64,000 bases of DNA from JBHFEI01 sp041928815 (GCF_041928815.1 NZ_JBHFEI010000010.1:124001-188000), one strand, 5' to 3'. Positions 1-9,493 are shown, counted from the stretch's first letter. The notes: generated by a model not told the origin, from the letters alone. Translations and numbers: made by a program.

Positions 1-312
1 CAGCGGCGAGGATTTCAGCGGCGGCGCGGCGGGCGGGCAGTCGAGATAGGCGGCAAAGACGAAGCCCGGGCCGGCGGGCCCGCGCGCGAGGAGCGCCCAG
101 GCCTTGCCCTTGTGGTGCTCGATCCTCGCGAGTTCGACCACCGCGCCGTTGCCGATCGTGCCAATGATCGCGCCGTTCGGCGCTGCGCGAAGGTTGAGCG
201 GCGTTCCCGTCGGATCCGCCACGGTGCAGAGCGGGCCGGCCGCGGCGGATGCGGCGAGAAGGAAGACGGCGACGGCGGGACCGGCGGCTGCGAGGGTGCC
301 AGGGCGCCTCAT
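1..312 (-). CDS. Secreted SH3-type (SH3b) domain protein, partial at the window edge
   Basis: The reading frame starts with ATG at 312 and runs off the left edge without a stop, so only the first 104 codons are present. The N-terminus is a clear signal peptide (two Arg, then a hydrophobic Ala/Val/Leu stretch ending in ASAAAG). A bacterial SH3-like segment follows, with the motif LNLRAAPNG and a GTIGNGAVVEL strand pattern, closed by a Cys pair (CTVADP and AYLDCPP). Such domains usually bind cell-wall peptides in the periplasm. Its ATG overlaps the stop of the upstream histidine kinase (ATGA), so the two are translationally coupled. The substrate and role are unknown. Confidence 0.75.
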   Translation of the reverse strand, partial: MRRPGTLAAAGPAVAVFLLAASAAAGPLCTVADPTGTPLNLRAAPNGAIIGTIGNGAVVELARIEHHKGKAWALLARGPAGPGFVFAAYLDCPPAAPPLKSSPL

Positions 313-2030
313 TCGGCCTGCTCCTTCACGCGCGGCGCCAGCCTGGCGCGCGGGATGCGCATCCGCCATTCGATCCCGTCCTCGTGCATGGTGCGCTCCA
401 GCGTCGCGTCGAGCGCGATGCGCATCATCCGCTCCAGCACCATCGTGCCGAACCCCTTGCGCGCCGAGGCCCGCGCCGCGTCGGTCAGGGCGACGCCCGA
501 TTCGCGCCAGACCATGACGAGCCCGTCTCCGTCGAGCGACCAGTCGAGCGCCACCCGTCCGTCCGCGCCGGCGAAGGCGCCGTATTTCGTCGCATTGGTC
601 GCCAGTTCGTGCAGCGCCATGCCGAGCGTCTGCGAGGCCTGGGTGTCGAGGCGGAAGGCGGGTCCGGCAAGCCTCAGGCGGGCGGCCTCCGACGGCGTGA
701 ACGGCTGGAGCTGGTTCTGCGCCAGTTCGCGCAGGTCGACGCCGTGTGTCGCATTGGCGATCATCAGGTCCGTCGAGCGGGCAAGGCCGGCGACGCGCTT
801 GCGGAACCCGTCGGCGAATTCGGCTGCCGTGGTGCTCGACGCGGCCGACTGGTTCAGCATCGACTGGATGACGGTCAACTGGTTCTTCGACCGGTGCGCC
901 ACCTCGCGCATCAGGAAGCGGATCTCGTTTTCCGCCGCCGCGCGGGCTTCGGAGGCCTCGGCGAGCGCGGCGGAGACGGTTTCCACCTCCGTGATCATGT
1001 CAGAGCGCGCGGCGACCGGTTGCCCGGCGCCGACGCGGCGGGCATCGGCGGCAAGCAGCCGGATGCCCCGGGCGAGCAGCCGGCCGATCACGAGCGAGCC
1101 GATCGCGGCGAAGGTGGCGGAGACGATCCCGCCGGCGACCAGCCAGAAATAGGTCCAGATCGCCGACGAATCGACGTCGGCGCGCTTTGCCCAGGCGACC
1201 ACGCGCCAGCCGGTCTGCGGCGAGAACTCGTTGACCACGCGATAGGTGACGCCGCGCACGCGCCGGTCCGAGAGGCCCTGCGGCATGTCGAGGCCTTCGT
1301 CGAGGAAGAAGGGCGTGCCCGCCTCATACTGGCCGTCGGAGGAAACGATCACCTTGCCGGCCCCGTCGACCAGCGCGGCGTTCCACGCCGGCGACAGCGT
1401 GTCGCGATTGACCGCCTTCGCCATGCTCGAGGCGTCCTGCGTCAGGGCGAGAACATAGGGCCGTCCGTCCGCCAGGCGCCGGGGCAGGTAGATGCTGTAG
1501 ACCCATCGCCGCGCCGCCGTGCTGAGGAAGACGCCGGAGATGAAGGGACGGTCCGACCGCATGGCGGCGCCGACCGCTTTCTGGTTGCTGATCGTCGACG
1601 GCAGCGGCCCGTCGAAGGGCACGCGCGTGCTGACCCGCATCTTCAGGTCCTGGTCGATCAGCGCGAGATAGGTGCCGGTGCCGGCAAGGGCGAGCCGCGC
1701 GCTTTCGTGGAACTCCGAAAGCGTCGGGTTCTCGATCGACTTCAGCGTCGAGATCACCCTAAGCGTCGTCATCAGCCCGTCGATCTCGCGCTCGACGATC
1801 CGCGTCACCGACCCGCTGGAGGCGGTGAGCAGCGAGGCGATGACCCGTTCCTGCTGGTCGACGCTGCGCTTCATCACCAGAAGCGAGAAAGCGAAGGTCG
1901 GCACGAGCGCGATCGTCAGCAGCACGACGAGATAGAAGACGAAGGGCCGGCGGAAATGACGGCGCAGGAAACCGTGCAGCCGCGCGCCGCTGCGGTTCGC
2001 CGTCCTGCCTGCGATCCTGCCGATATCCAC
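309..2030 (-). CDS. HWE-family sensor histidine kinase with periplasmic sensor domain
   Basis: This 573-residue membrane sensor kinase has a transmembrane helix at about 31-53, a periplasmic Cache-like region at about 55-285, and a second helix at about 291-318. A linker leads to the dimerisation/phosphoacceptor helix with HRSKNQLTVI, in which His379 is the likely phosphorylated residue. The ATPase domain carries the HWE-type N box (LHELATNATKYG, 473-484) and the diagnostic W-x-E (WRE, 508-510). HWE kinases are common in Rhizobiales and often signal in stress or light responses. No response regulator is adjacent, so its partner lies elsewhere. It is coupled to the downstream SH3 protein by a 4-nt overlap. 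Confidence 0.88.
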   Translation of the reverse strand: MDIGRIAGRTANRSGARLHGFLRRHFRRPFVFYLVVLLTIALVPTFAFSLLVMKRSVDQQERVIASLLTASSGSVTRIVEREIDGLMTTLRVISTLKSIENPTLSEFHESARLALAGTGTYLALIDQDLKMRVSTRVPFDGPLPSTISNQKAVGAAMRSDRPFISGVFLSTAARRWVYSIYLPRRLADGRPYVLALTQDASSMAKAVNRDTLSPAWNAALVDGAGKVIVSSDGQYEAGTPFFLDEGLDMPQGLSDRRVRGVTYRVVNEFSPQTGWRVVAWAKRADVDSSAIWTYFWLVAGGIVSATFAAIGSLVIGRLLARGIRLLAADARRVGAGQPVAARSDMITEVETVSAALAEASEARAAAENEIRFLMREVAHRSKNQLTVIQSMLNQSAASSTTAAEFADGFRKRVAGLARSTDLMIANATHGVDLRELAQNQLQPFTPSEAARLRLAGPAFRLDTQASQTLGMALHELATNATKYGAFAGADGRVALDWSLDGDGLVMVWRESGVALTDAARASARKGFGTMVLERMMRIALDATLERTMHEDGIEWRMRIPRARLAPRVKEQAE

Positions 2031-2104
2031 CCCGCGTCCCTTCCTTTGGCACTAAGGGATAAGTGCAGGAGGACCGCAGGGCAAGATGCAGTTTCTTGGG
2101 CGGG

Positions 2105-3040
2105 TCAGTTCGTGGCGAAGACGCGGCGCGGCCGGAACTCGCCCTCCGCGATCTCGCCGATGGCGACGAGGCGGCCGCGCACGGTGGCATAGGCCTCGGG
2201 CTCGGCGAGCGGCGCGTCGCGGCCGCGCAGGATGATCGGGTTGCCCATGCGCAGCCGGTGGGCCTGGTCGTCGCTGATGGCGATGTGCGGCAGGCCGGAA
2301 AGGGCCTCGCCGGTGTCGATCAGATGGGCATCGAGCGCGGCGAGCCGCTCCCGGTCATCCTCGATCCCTTCGAGCGCAGTCAGCGTCGACAGCGGCACCA
2401 TGGCATCCTCGCCGAAGGGCGCGACGAAGGTGCGCCGGAGCGAGGCGATATGGCCGTAGCAGCCGAGATCGCGACCGAGATCGCGGGCGAGCGAGCGGAC
2501 ATAGGTGCCCTTGCCGCATTCGATCTCGAACTGGGCGAGATGCGGGGTGCAGCCGATCAGCGACAGGCGGAAGACCTCGACCTCGCGGGCGGGGATCTCG
2601 ATCGTCTCGCCGGCGCGGGCGAGATCATAGGCGCGCTCACCCTCGATCTTGATCGCCGAGAACTGCGGCGGCACCTGTTCTATGACGCCGGTGTAGTTCG
2701 GCAGCAGCGCCAGGATCGCTTCCCGGTCGGGACGGTTGTCGGAGCTTGCCGTCACCTCGCCTTCCAGGTCGTCCGTGGTGCGCTCGGCGCCCCAGGCGAC
2801 GGTGAATTCGTAGATCTTGCGACCGTCCATGACATAAGGGACGGTCTTCGTCGCGTCGCCGAGCGCGATCGGCAGCATGCCCGAGGCGAGCGGATCGAGC
2901 GTGCCGGCATGGCCGGCCTTCTCCGCCTTGAACAGCCACTTGATCTTGGACACGGCCTCCGTCGAGCCGAAATCGAGCGGCTTGTCGAGGATGAGCCAGC
3001 CGGAAACCGGCCGGCCCTTGGGCTTGCGGGGCTTGGACAT
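2105..3040 (-). CDS. truB: tRNA pseudouridine(55) synthase TruB
   Basis: TruB isomerises U55 to pseudouridine in the T-loop of tRNAs. The protein has 311 residues, normal for the family. The catalytic block HAGTLDPLASG is present with Asp49 as nucleophile, followed by the family segments FSAIKIEGERAYDLAR and GKGTYVRSLARDLG. The ATG at 3040 was chosen because MSKPRKPKGRPVSGWLILDKP is the usual rhizobial N-terminus; the frame is open further upstream, but that extension overlaps rbfA and looks like its shadow. It is the last gene of the rimP-nusA-infB-rbfA operon and starts 8 nt after rbfA. Confidence 0.97.
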   Translation of the reverse strand: MSKPRKPKGRPVSGWLILDKPLDFGSTEAVSKIKWLFKAEKAGHAGTLDPLASGMLPIALGDATKTVPYVMDGRKIYEFTVAWGAERTTDDLEGEVTASSDNRPDREAILALLPNYTGVIEQVPPQFSAIKIEGERAYDLARAGETIEIPAREVEVFRLSLIGCTPHLAQFEIECGKGTYVRSLARDLGRDLGCYGHIASLRRTFVAPFGEDAMVPLSTLTALEGIEDDRERLAALDAHLIDTGEALSGLPHIAISDDQAHRLRMGNPIILRGRDAPLAEPEAYATVRGRLVAIGEIAEGEFRPRRVFATN

Positions 3041-3048
3041 GATGGGGA

Positions 3049-3453
3049 CTATTCCTTGTCGTCGTCGGAGGCGAGATCGCGGGCGACATCCGGCGAGCGC
3101 AGCAGTTCGTCGATCTTGCGGTAGTTGTCGAAGCTCGTGTCGTCGCGGAAGCGGACCTCGGGCATGTATTTCATCTGCCCGAGCTGGGAGCCGAGGCGTC
3201 CGCGGATGTACTTGGCGTTGCGGTTCAAGGCTTCGACGACCACGGAATGATCGGCGACGCCGAGCGGCGAGACGAAGGCCGTCGCGATCTTCAGGTCCGG
3301 CGACATGCGCACCTCCGAAATGGCGATCACCGTCGTCTCGATCACGGGATCGCGCACCTCGCCGCGCTGGAGCACCTGGGTGATGGCGGCGCGCACCTGC
3401 TCGGCGACGCGCAGCATGCGCTGGGAGGGGGCGGAGGAGGAGGTTTTCTTCAT
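3049..3453 (-). CDS. rbfA: 30S ribosome-binding factor RbfA
   Basis: RbfA assists late maturation of the 30S subunit and 16S rRNA 5'-end processing. The 134-residue protein shows the family hallmarks: an N-terminal RMLRVAEQVR helix, a DPVIETTVIAISEVRMSPDL strand-turn, and FRDDTSFDNYRKIDELL near the C-terminus. The acidic DDDKE tail is typical of alphaproteobacterial forms. It lies directly upstream of truB in the conserved order, but is separated from infB by a small membrane-protein gene. Confidence 0.96.
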   Translation of the reverse strand: MKKTSSSAPSQRMLRVAEQVRAAITQVLQRGEVRDPVIETTVIAISEVRMSPDLKIATAFVSPLGVADHSVVVEALNRNAKYIRGRLGSQLGQMKYMPEVRFRDDTSFDNYRKIDELLRSPDVARDLASDDDKE

Positions 3454-3528
3454 CTTCTTTCTCTTTTTGCTCGTGCCGGACCCGAATCGAGGCGCGGGCC
3501 GTGTCCATGACGCTTCGCGCGCCGAAAA

Positions 3529-4077
3529 TCAAGGCTGCGCGGCCGCGGAGGCGCGGTCGAGGCCGTCCATGAAGGCGTCGGCATCCGCCCCGTCCTTGAA
3601 GGCGGCTGCCGGGACGATGATCGCGCCCCGTCGCCCGTCGGCGAGGATCCCCTCGACGACGATGCGCCCGTCAAGGCGCGACACCGCGCCGATCCGCTCC
3701 AGCGTCATCGCATGGCGGCTGCCGTCGCGCGTTTCGACAAGGCCCGTTGGGTCGCAGGCGAGAACGACATCCTGCGGCAGGCGGACCAGCCGGCGCGCCG
3801 CACGATGGGCGCCGAGCGTCAGGAAGGCCGTGTAGAGACCATACCAGACGAGGCCGGTGACCAGCCAGCAGAGCGCCCGCATCAAAAGGTTCAGGTCGTC
3901 GGGAAGCATGGCGATGACGAAGCCGCCGGCACCGAACCAGAGCATCATGCCGAAAGCGGAAAAGCCGCGGATCTCGCGGGGGCAGGACGTGAAGGCGAGC
4001 GCATCGGCAGGCGTCAGCCTGTAGCGGAGTAACCGCGGCGGCAAGGGCGTGGGATGGGCGTCGTCCGTGGTCGTCAC
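3529..4077 (-). CDS. Small membrane protein of unknown function (YcxB-like layout)
   Basis: This 182-residue protein has two adjacent hydrophobic helices at about 43-60 and 66-86, followed by a soluble C-terminal half rich in beta-strand patterns (LRRIGAVSRLDGRIVVEG-like). The layout, with two helices and then a small PH-like domain, recalls the YcxB-like family, but the match is structural intuition rather than a diagnostic motif. The gene sits between infB and rbfA, which are usually neighbours, and is co-oriented, so it may be read through by the operon. The start ATG gives MTTTDDAHPTPLPPRLLRYR. No function can be assigned. Confidence 0.6.
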   Translation of the reverse strand: MTTTDDAHPTPLPPRLLRYRLTPADALAFTSCPREIRGFSAFGMMLWFGAGGFVIAMLPDDLNLLMRALCWLVTGLVWYGLYTAFLTLGAHRAARRLVRLPQDVVLACDPTGLVETRDGSRHAMTLERIGAVSRLDGRIVVEGILADGRRGAIIVPAAAFKDGADADAFMDGLDRASAAAQP

Positions 4078-4202
4078 CGTGGCGCCTGTCAGGTAAGGCT
4101 GGTCCCCAGCCGAAGCGTCTCACCGTGTTCGGGAGGCGCGCCGGGAGAGCATCAAGGACGGATCTCGCGGCGTTCCGCCTTCGAGCGATGGCTTCGGAAG
4201 CG

Positions 4203-4238
4203 CGACACCGCCCGGCCGGGACCGGCCGGGCGGTGTCG
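4203..4238 (-). terminator. Strong GC hairpin after infB
   Basis: A perfect 15-bp inverted repeat (CGACACCGCCCGGCC at 4203-4217, its complement at 4224-4238) with a 6-nt loop lies just past the infB stop codon. There is no U-tract on either strand, so it may be an mRNA-stabilising 3' hairpin or partial terminator rather than a classical intrinsic terminator. It separates infB from the downstream membrane protein, rbfA and truB. Confidence 0.5.
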
Positions 4239-4259
4239 AAGGCGATCGACGGAAACCGA

Positions 4260-7040
4260 TCAGAGCGTGCGCGTGATGTGCTCGACGCGGAAGCACTCGA
4301 TCGTATCGCCGGCGCGGATGTCCTCGTAATTCTCGAAGGCCATGCCGCATTCCTGGCCCATCGGCACGTCCGAGACCTCGTCCTTGAAGCGCTTGAGCGT
4401 CTTGAGCTTGCCCTCGTGGATGACGACGTTGTCGCGCACGAGGCGAACCCCGGCACCACGCTCGACCTTGCCCTCGATGACGCGGCAGCCCGCGACCTTG
4501 CCGACCTTGGTGATGTTGAACACCTCCAGGATCTCGGCATTGCCGAGGAAGGTCTCGCGCCGCTCCGGCGAAAGCATGCCCGACATCGCCGACTTCACGT
4601 CATCCACCAGGTCGTAGATGATGTTGTAGTAGCGGATCTCGATGCCGGCGCGCTCGGCCGCGGTGCGGGCCTGGGCGTTGGCGCGCACGTTGAAGCCGAT
4701 GATCGCGGCGCTGGAGGCTTCCGCCAGCGAGATGTCCGACTCGGTGATGGCGCCGGCGCCCGAATGGACGACCCTTGCACGCACCTCGTCGTTGCCGAGC
4801 TTCTCGAGCGCGGCGGAGATCGCCTCGATCGAGCCCTGAACGTCGCCCTTGATCACCAGCGGGAATTCCTTGACGCCGGTGTTCTGCAACTGGCTCATCA
4901 TCTGCTCGAGCGAACCGCGCGAGCCGGAGGCACGGGCGACCGCCTTGTCGCGCGTCAGGCGCTGGCGGTATTCCGAGATTTCGCGGCCACGGCTTTCGTT
5001 CTCGACGACGGCGAAGCGGTCGCCGGCCATCGGCGTGCCGGAAAGGCCGAGGACCTCCACCGGCGTCGACGGACCCGCTTCCTTGACGTGCTCGCCCGTG
5101 TCGGTGACGAGCGCGCGCACGCGGCCCCACTGATCGCCGGCGACGATGATCTGTCCCGGCTTCAGCGTGCCGGCCTGGACCAGCACGGTCGCGACCGCGC
5201 CGCGGCCCCGGTCGAGCTGGGCCTCGATGACCGTGCCTTCGGCCGTGCGGTTAGCATTGGCGCGCAGGTCGAGGATTTCGGACTGCAGCAGGATCGCCTC
5301 GAGCAGCTTGTCGAGGTTCTTTCCGGCCTTCGCCGACACCTCGACGTCGAGGACCTCACCGCCGAGCGATTCGACGAACACCTCGTGCTGCAGGAGCTGC
5401 TGGCGCACCTTGTCCGGGTTGGCCTCGTGCTTGTCGATCTTGTTGATCGCCACGATGATCGGCACGCCGGCCGCCTTGGCGTGATTGATCGATTCGATCG
5501 TCTGCGGCATGACGCTGTCGTCGGCCGCCACCACCAGCACGGCGATGTCGGTCGCCTGGGCGCCACGGGCGCGCATCGCCGTGAAGGCGGCGTGGCCGGG
5601 CGTATCGATGAAGGTGATCTTCTGGCCGTTCTGCTCGACCTGATAGGCGCCGATGTGCTGGGTGATGCCGCCGGCCTCGCCCGAGGCGACATGCGTCTTG
5701 CGGATCGCGTCGAGCAGCGAGGTCTTGCCGTGGTCGACATGGCCCATGATCGTGACGATCGGCGGGCGCGGCTGCATCTCGCCGGCATCGTCCTTGATGT
5801 TGAAGATGCCTTCCTCGATGTCGGATTCCGAGACGCGCTTGACCGTGTGGCCGAATTCGCCGGCGATGAGTTCGGCGAGGTCGGCGTCGATGACGTCGCC
5901 CGGCTTCATCATCTGGCCTTCCTTCATCAGGAACTTGATGACGTCGACAGCCCGCTCGGACATGCGCTGCGAGAGTTCCTGGATGGTGATCGTCTCGGGA
6001 AGGATGACCTCGCGGACGACCTTCTCACGGGTCTCCTGCATCTGGCTGCGCCGGAACTTCTCCTGGCGACGGCGCATGGCGGCGAGCGAGCGCCCGCGCG
6101 ATCCGCTTTCGTCGTCGAGGGCGGCGGTCAGTGTCAGTTTGCCCTTGCGGCGGTCTTCCTCCGCCTTGGGACGGGCGGGCGCCTTGGCCGGATCGACGCG
6201 CACGACCTTGCCGCGCGGAACCGCGCCGGCGGTGCGGGGCGATGCCTTGCGGTCGTCCTCTTCCTCGTTGCCCGCCTTGCGGCGGACGCCGGCCACGGGC
6301 TCGGCGGCAGCCGGCGTGCGGCCGGGGGCGGCCGGGCGCGCCGGATCGGGCCGGCGGGCGGCGACGGGCTCTGCGGCCGCGGCATTCGCCGCCTCGGCGG
6401 CGTTCGACGCGGCGGCGGCCTTCTCGGCCTCGCTGCGCGCGGCCTCCTCGACCTGCCGCTGGGCGGCCTCTTCCTGCTCGCGCTCGCGGCGGATCGCCTC
6501 CTCGGCAGCGCGGCGGGCCTCCTCGGCGGCGCGGCGGCGCGCATCCTCGGCATCACGCGCCTGCGCTTCGGCAAGCGCGCGGCGGCGGGCGTCGATCTCG
6601 CCGGCGGAAAGCTGGTTGAGCACGACGCCGGTGCGCGGCCGGTTCGGATCCGGGCGGCCGGAATAGCCCTGCTGCTGTGGCGGGCGGCCGGCGCCGGAGG
6701 GCTGCTGCCGGTTGCCGGCCGAAGGGGGCTGGCGGTTGCCGGAGGGCGGCGGCGCCTGCCGGTTGACCGGCGGCGGCGCGGGCTGCCGGCTCACCGGCGG
6801 CTGTGCGGCAGCGGGGCGCGGCTGTTCCGCCGGCTTGGCGCCGACGGCCGGCGCCGGGGTGATCGGCTTCTCGTCTTCGGGCCGCATCGGGCGGCGCTTG
6901 CGTGTTTCGACCACGACCGCCTTCGTGCGTCCGCGGCCCATGTCCTGACGCACGGTACCCTGCTGAACCCCGGAGGGCTTCAGGGTCAGCGTCTTCTTGC
7001 CCGCTACGCTGATCGTCTTGTCGTCGTTGTTGTCGGTCAT
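4260..7040 (-). CDS. infB: Translation initiation factor IF-2
   Basis: IF-2 is the GTPase that delivers fMet-tRNA to the 30S subunit. The 926-residue protein has a long low-complexity N-terminal extension: Pro/Gln/Arg-rich at about 60-135, then an Ala/Glu/Arg-rich probable coiled coil at about 150-215. An IF2_N domain around 345-400 is followed by the G domain with GHVDHGKT (about residue 433), DTPGHAAF and NKIDKHEAN. Domains II-IV follow, ending in the usual ECFRVEHITRTL-type terminus. It is preceded by the ylxR/L7Ae gene and nusA in the conserved operon. The extreme base composition of the N-terminal coding part produces long meaningless frames on the other strand. Confidence 0.98.
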   Translation of the reverse strand: MTDNNDDKTISVAGKKTLTLKPSGVQQGTVRQDMGRGRTKAVVVETRKRRPMRPEDEKPITPAPAVGAKPAEQPRPAAAQPPVSRQPAPPPVNRQAPPPSGNRQPPSAGNRQQPSGAGRPPQQQGYSGRPDPNRPRTGVVLNQLSAGEIDARRRALAEAQARDAEDARRRAAEEARRAAEEAIRREREQEEAAQRQVEEAARSEAEKAAAASNAAEAANAAAAEPVAARRPDPARPAAPGRTPAAAEPVAGVRRKAGNEEEDDRKASPRTAGAVPRGKVVRVDPAKAPARPKAEEDRRKGKLTLTAALDDESGSRGRSLAAMRRRQEKFRRSQMQETREKVVREVILPETITIQELSQRMSERAVDVIKFLMKEGQMMKPGDVIDADLAELIAGEFGHTVKRVSESDIEEGIFNIKDDAGEMQPRPPIVTIMGHVDHGKTSLLDAIRKTHVASGEAGGITQHIGAYQVEQNGQKITFIDTPGHAAFTAMRARGAQATDIAVLVVAADDSVMPQTIESINHAKAAGVPIIVAINKIDKHEANPDKVRQQLLQHEVFVESLGGEVLDVEVSAKAGKNLDKLLEAILLQSEILDLRANANRTAEGTVIEAQLDRGRGAVATVLVQAGTLKPGQIIVAGDQWGRVRALVTDTGEHVKEAGPSTPVEVLGLSGTPMAGDRFAVVENESRGREISEYRQRLTRDKAVARASGSRGSLEQMMSQLQNTGVKEFPLVIKGDVQGSIEAISAALEKLGNDEVRARVVHSGAGAITESDISLAEASSAAIIGFNVRANAQARTAAERAGIEIRYYNIIYDLVDDVKSAMSGMLSPERRETFLGNAEILEVFNITKVGKVAGCRVIEGKVERGAGVRLVRDNVVIHEGKLKTLKRFKDEVSDVPMGQECGMAFENYEDIRAGDTIECFRVEHITRTL

Positions 7041-7141
7041 TCCGTTCCGTTCCTAGCGATCAGGGCCAGATCGGAACCGACCCCGTCATTTTATTCCTGC
7101 CGCGAAATGGCGGCGATACCCGGCCTGCGTCTCGGTCCGCG

Positions 7142-7819
7142 TCATGGCGCGGGACGGTCGCTGCCGGCGTTGGCCCGCGCGACGGGCCTGCCACGATATG
7201 TGTCGAGCATGATTGCGCGCTTCACTACACCCTCTCCTGCCTGCCCTGCAAGCACTGCTGCATGGATAAACGCATTACTTCCCAAAAGCGCGTCCATTTC
7301 GGCGGCGCTCAACGGAGAAAAAACCGGGATCTCCTCCGGCATCGCTCCACCGAGATGCACCGCCTTCCGCGCCTGTTCGATCTTGCGGACGCCGTCGGCG
7401 GCCGCATCGCTTGCATGGAACACGCCGATCGCCGAAAGGCCGCGCACGGCCGCCTCGGTCTTCGCCGCGCCCGAGACGAACTGGCCCGCCTTGCGCGCCA
7501 TGTTCATCATGCCCGTCAGCTGCAGCACGAGCAGCCGGTCGACCTCTTCGGCCAGCTGCGGCCCGGCCGTCACCTCGCGCTTCAGCGCCCGGTTGAACAG
7601 CTTGCGGGCGACCGCCTTTTCCACCAGCGCCCGCTCCGCCTTCACCCAGCAGCCGCGCCCCGGGAGCTGCCGCTTCAGGTCGCAGACGATCTTGCCCGAC
7701 GGATCGGCGACGAAGCGGATCAGCATCGCCGGGTCGCCGCTCTCGCGGGTGACGATGCAGGTCCTGCCGTTCACCGGCCCGGCCTCGCCGTCGTCGTCCG
7801 CCTCGTCCGGCGCGGCCAT
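7142..7819 (-). CDS. YlxR (DUF448) and L7Ae-type RNA-binding fusion protein
   Basis: The 225-residue protein joins two RNA-binding modules. The N-terminal YlxR domain (about 15-95) contains RTCIVTRE and LPGRGCWVKAER, the DUF448 signatures. The C-terminal L7Ae/Gadd45-like domain (about 100-200) contains GMMNMARKAGQFVSGAAKTEAAVR. The fused form is usual in alphaproteobacteria. YlxR binds RNase P RNA in other bacteria, while the role of the L7Ae half is not settled. Its ATG overlaps the nusA stop by one base (TGATG), placing it between nusA and infB as in most bacteria. Confidence 0.9.
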   Translation of the reverse strand: MAAPDEADDDGEAGPVNGRTCIVTRESGDPAMLIRFVADPSGKIVCDLKRQLPGRGCWVKAERALVEKAVARKLFNRALKREVTAGPQLAEEVDRLLVLQLTGMMNMARKAGQFVSGAAKTEAAVRGLSAIGVFHASDAAADGVRKIEQARKAVHLGGAMPEEIPVFSPLSAAEMDALLGSNAFIHAAVLAGQAGEGVVKRAIMLDTYRGRPVARANAGSDRPAP

Positions 7820-9441
7820 CAGGCCGATGCTTCCTCGCCGGCCTCGTCCTCCGTGGATTCCGCCGCCAGCGCTTCCTGCTCGCGGGCGAGGTCCTCCTCG
7901 GTGATCCAGCCGGCGGCAAGGCGCGCCTGCAGGATCATCGACTCGGCTTCCGCGCGCGAGACGTCGAGCTTGGAGAACAGCCCGTCGAAACGCTTGGTCT
8001 CGCCGTTCTTGCGCTCGGTCCAGCCGACGAGATCGTCGGCGGCGCAGCCGGCAAAGTCCTCGACCGTCTTGATGCCGTCCTCGCCGAGCGTCACCATCAT
8101 CTGCGTCGTCAGCCCGTCGATGCCGCGCAGCTCGTCGGCGACGCCGAGGCTCTTGCGCTTCTCGTCGAGCTCGGCCTCGAGCTTCTCGAGGAATTCACGG
8201 GCGCGCGTCTGGATCTCGACGGCCGTGTCCTCGTCGAAACCGTCGATCGAGGCGATCTCGTCGAGATCGACATAGGCGAGTTCCTCGACGGCGGCGAAGC
8301 CTTCAGAGGCGAGCACCTGGCCGACCATCTCGTCGACGTCGAGCGCGTCCATGAAGAGGTTGGTGCGCTCGTTGAATTCCTTCTGCCGGCGCTCGGACTC
8401 TTCCTGCTCCGTGAGGATGTCGATGTCCCAGCCGGTCAGCTGAGAGGCAAGCCGGACGTTCTGGCCGCGCCGGCCGATCGCGAGCGAGAGCTGCTCGTCG
8501 GGCACGACCACCTCGATGCGCTCGGCATCCTCGTCGAGCACGACCTTGGCGACTTCTGCCGGCTGCAGCGCGTTGACGATGAAGGAGGCCGGATCCGGTG
8601 ACCAGGGAATGATGTCGATCTTCTCGCCCTGAAGCTCGCCGACGACGGCCTGGACGCGGGAGCCGCGCATGCCGACGCAGGCGCCGACCGGATCGATGGA
8701 ACTGTCGTTCGAGATGACGGCGATCTTGGCGCGCGAACCCGGATCGCGGGCGACCGACTTGATCTGGATGACGCCGTCGTAGATCTCCGGCACTTCCATG
8801 GTGAAGAGCTTGACCATGAACTGCGGATGGGTGCGCGACAGGAAGATCTGCGGCCCGCGCTGCTCGCGGCGCACATCATAGACGAAGGAGCGGACGCGGT
8901 CGCCATAGCGCATGTTCTCGCGCGGGATCATCTCGTCGCGGCGGATGATGCCCTCGCCACGGCCGAGGTCGACGATGACGTTGCCATATTCGACGCGCTT
9001 GACCGTGCCGTTGACGATCTCGCCGATGCGGTCCTTGAACTCGTCATACTGGCGGTCGCGCTCGGCCTCGCGCACCTTCTGCACGATCACCTGCTTGGCC
9101 GACTGGGCGGCGATGCGGCCGAAATCCATCGGCGGCAGCGGATCGGCGATGAAATCGCCGAGTGCCGCGTCCGGATTGCGGTCACGGGCAAGCGCCAGCG
9201 GGATCTGCGTCGAATAGTCCTCGGCGTGGTCGACCACTTCCAGCAGGCGCTGCAGGCGGATCTCGCCGGTCTTCGAATTGATGTCGGCGCGGATGTTGCT
9301 CTCCGAGCCGTAGCGCGAGCGCGCCGCCTTCTGGATCGCGTCGGCCATGGCGGCGAGCACGATCTCGCGGTCGATGACCTTTTCACGCGCGACAGCATCC
9401 GCGATCTGCAGAAGTTCGAGCCGGTTTGCACTGACTGCCAT
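7819..9441 (-). CDS. nusA: Transcription elongation/termination factor NusA
   Basis: NusA binds RNA polymerase and nascent RNA and modulates pausing, termination and antitermination. The 540-residue protein has an N-terminal RNAP-binding domain (MAVSANRLELLQIADAVAREK), an S1 domain, two KH domains (one with IGRRGQNVRLASQLTGWD) and C-terminal helix-hairpin repeats (ASEGFAAVEELAYVDLDEIA). The ATG at 9441 is the family start; the frame is open 34 codons further, but that extension is low complexity and covers the rimP end. The acidic tail EDEAGEEASA is normal. NusA could regulate its own operon through the terminator upstream of rimP. Confidence 0.98.
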   Translation of the reverse strand: MAVSANRLELLQIADAVAREKVIDREIVLAAMADAIQKAARSRYGSESNIRADINSKTGEIRLQRLLEVVDHAEDYSTQIPLALARDRNPDAALGDFIADPLPPMDFGRIAAQSAKQVIVQKVREAERDRQYDEFKDRIGEIVNGTVKRVEYGNVIVDLGRGEGIIRRDEMIPRENMRYGDRVRSFVYDVRREQRGPQIFLSRTHPQFMVKLFTMEVPEIYDGVIQIKSVARDPGSRAKIAVISNDSSIDPVGACVGMRGSRVQAVVGELQGEKIDIIPWSPDPASFIVNALQPAEVAKVVLDEDAERIEVVVPDEQLSLAIGRRGQNVRLASQLTGWDIDILTEQEESERRQKEFNERTNLFMDALDVDEMVGQVLASEGFAAVEELAYVDLDEIASIDGFDEDTAVEIQTRAREFLEKLEAELDEKRKSLGVADELRGIDGLTTQMMVTLGEDGIKTVEDFAGCAADDLVGWTERKNGETKRFDGLFSKLDVSRAEAESMILQARLAAGWITEEDLAREQEALAAESTEDEAGEEASA

Positions 9442-9493
9442 GGGTGTGGTCTCCGTCTGGGGGCCTGGGGCGCTTCTTCGAGCGCCGCCGCCT

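Noticed and set aside
4125..7904. Very long open frame (over 1200 codons) on the plus strand opposite infB and ylxR
   Set aside because: It is the antisense shadow of infB: Arg/Asp/Leu-rich text with no domain pattern. The minus-strand IF-2 has all family motifs.
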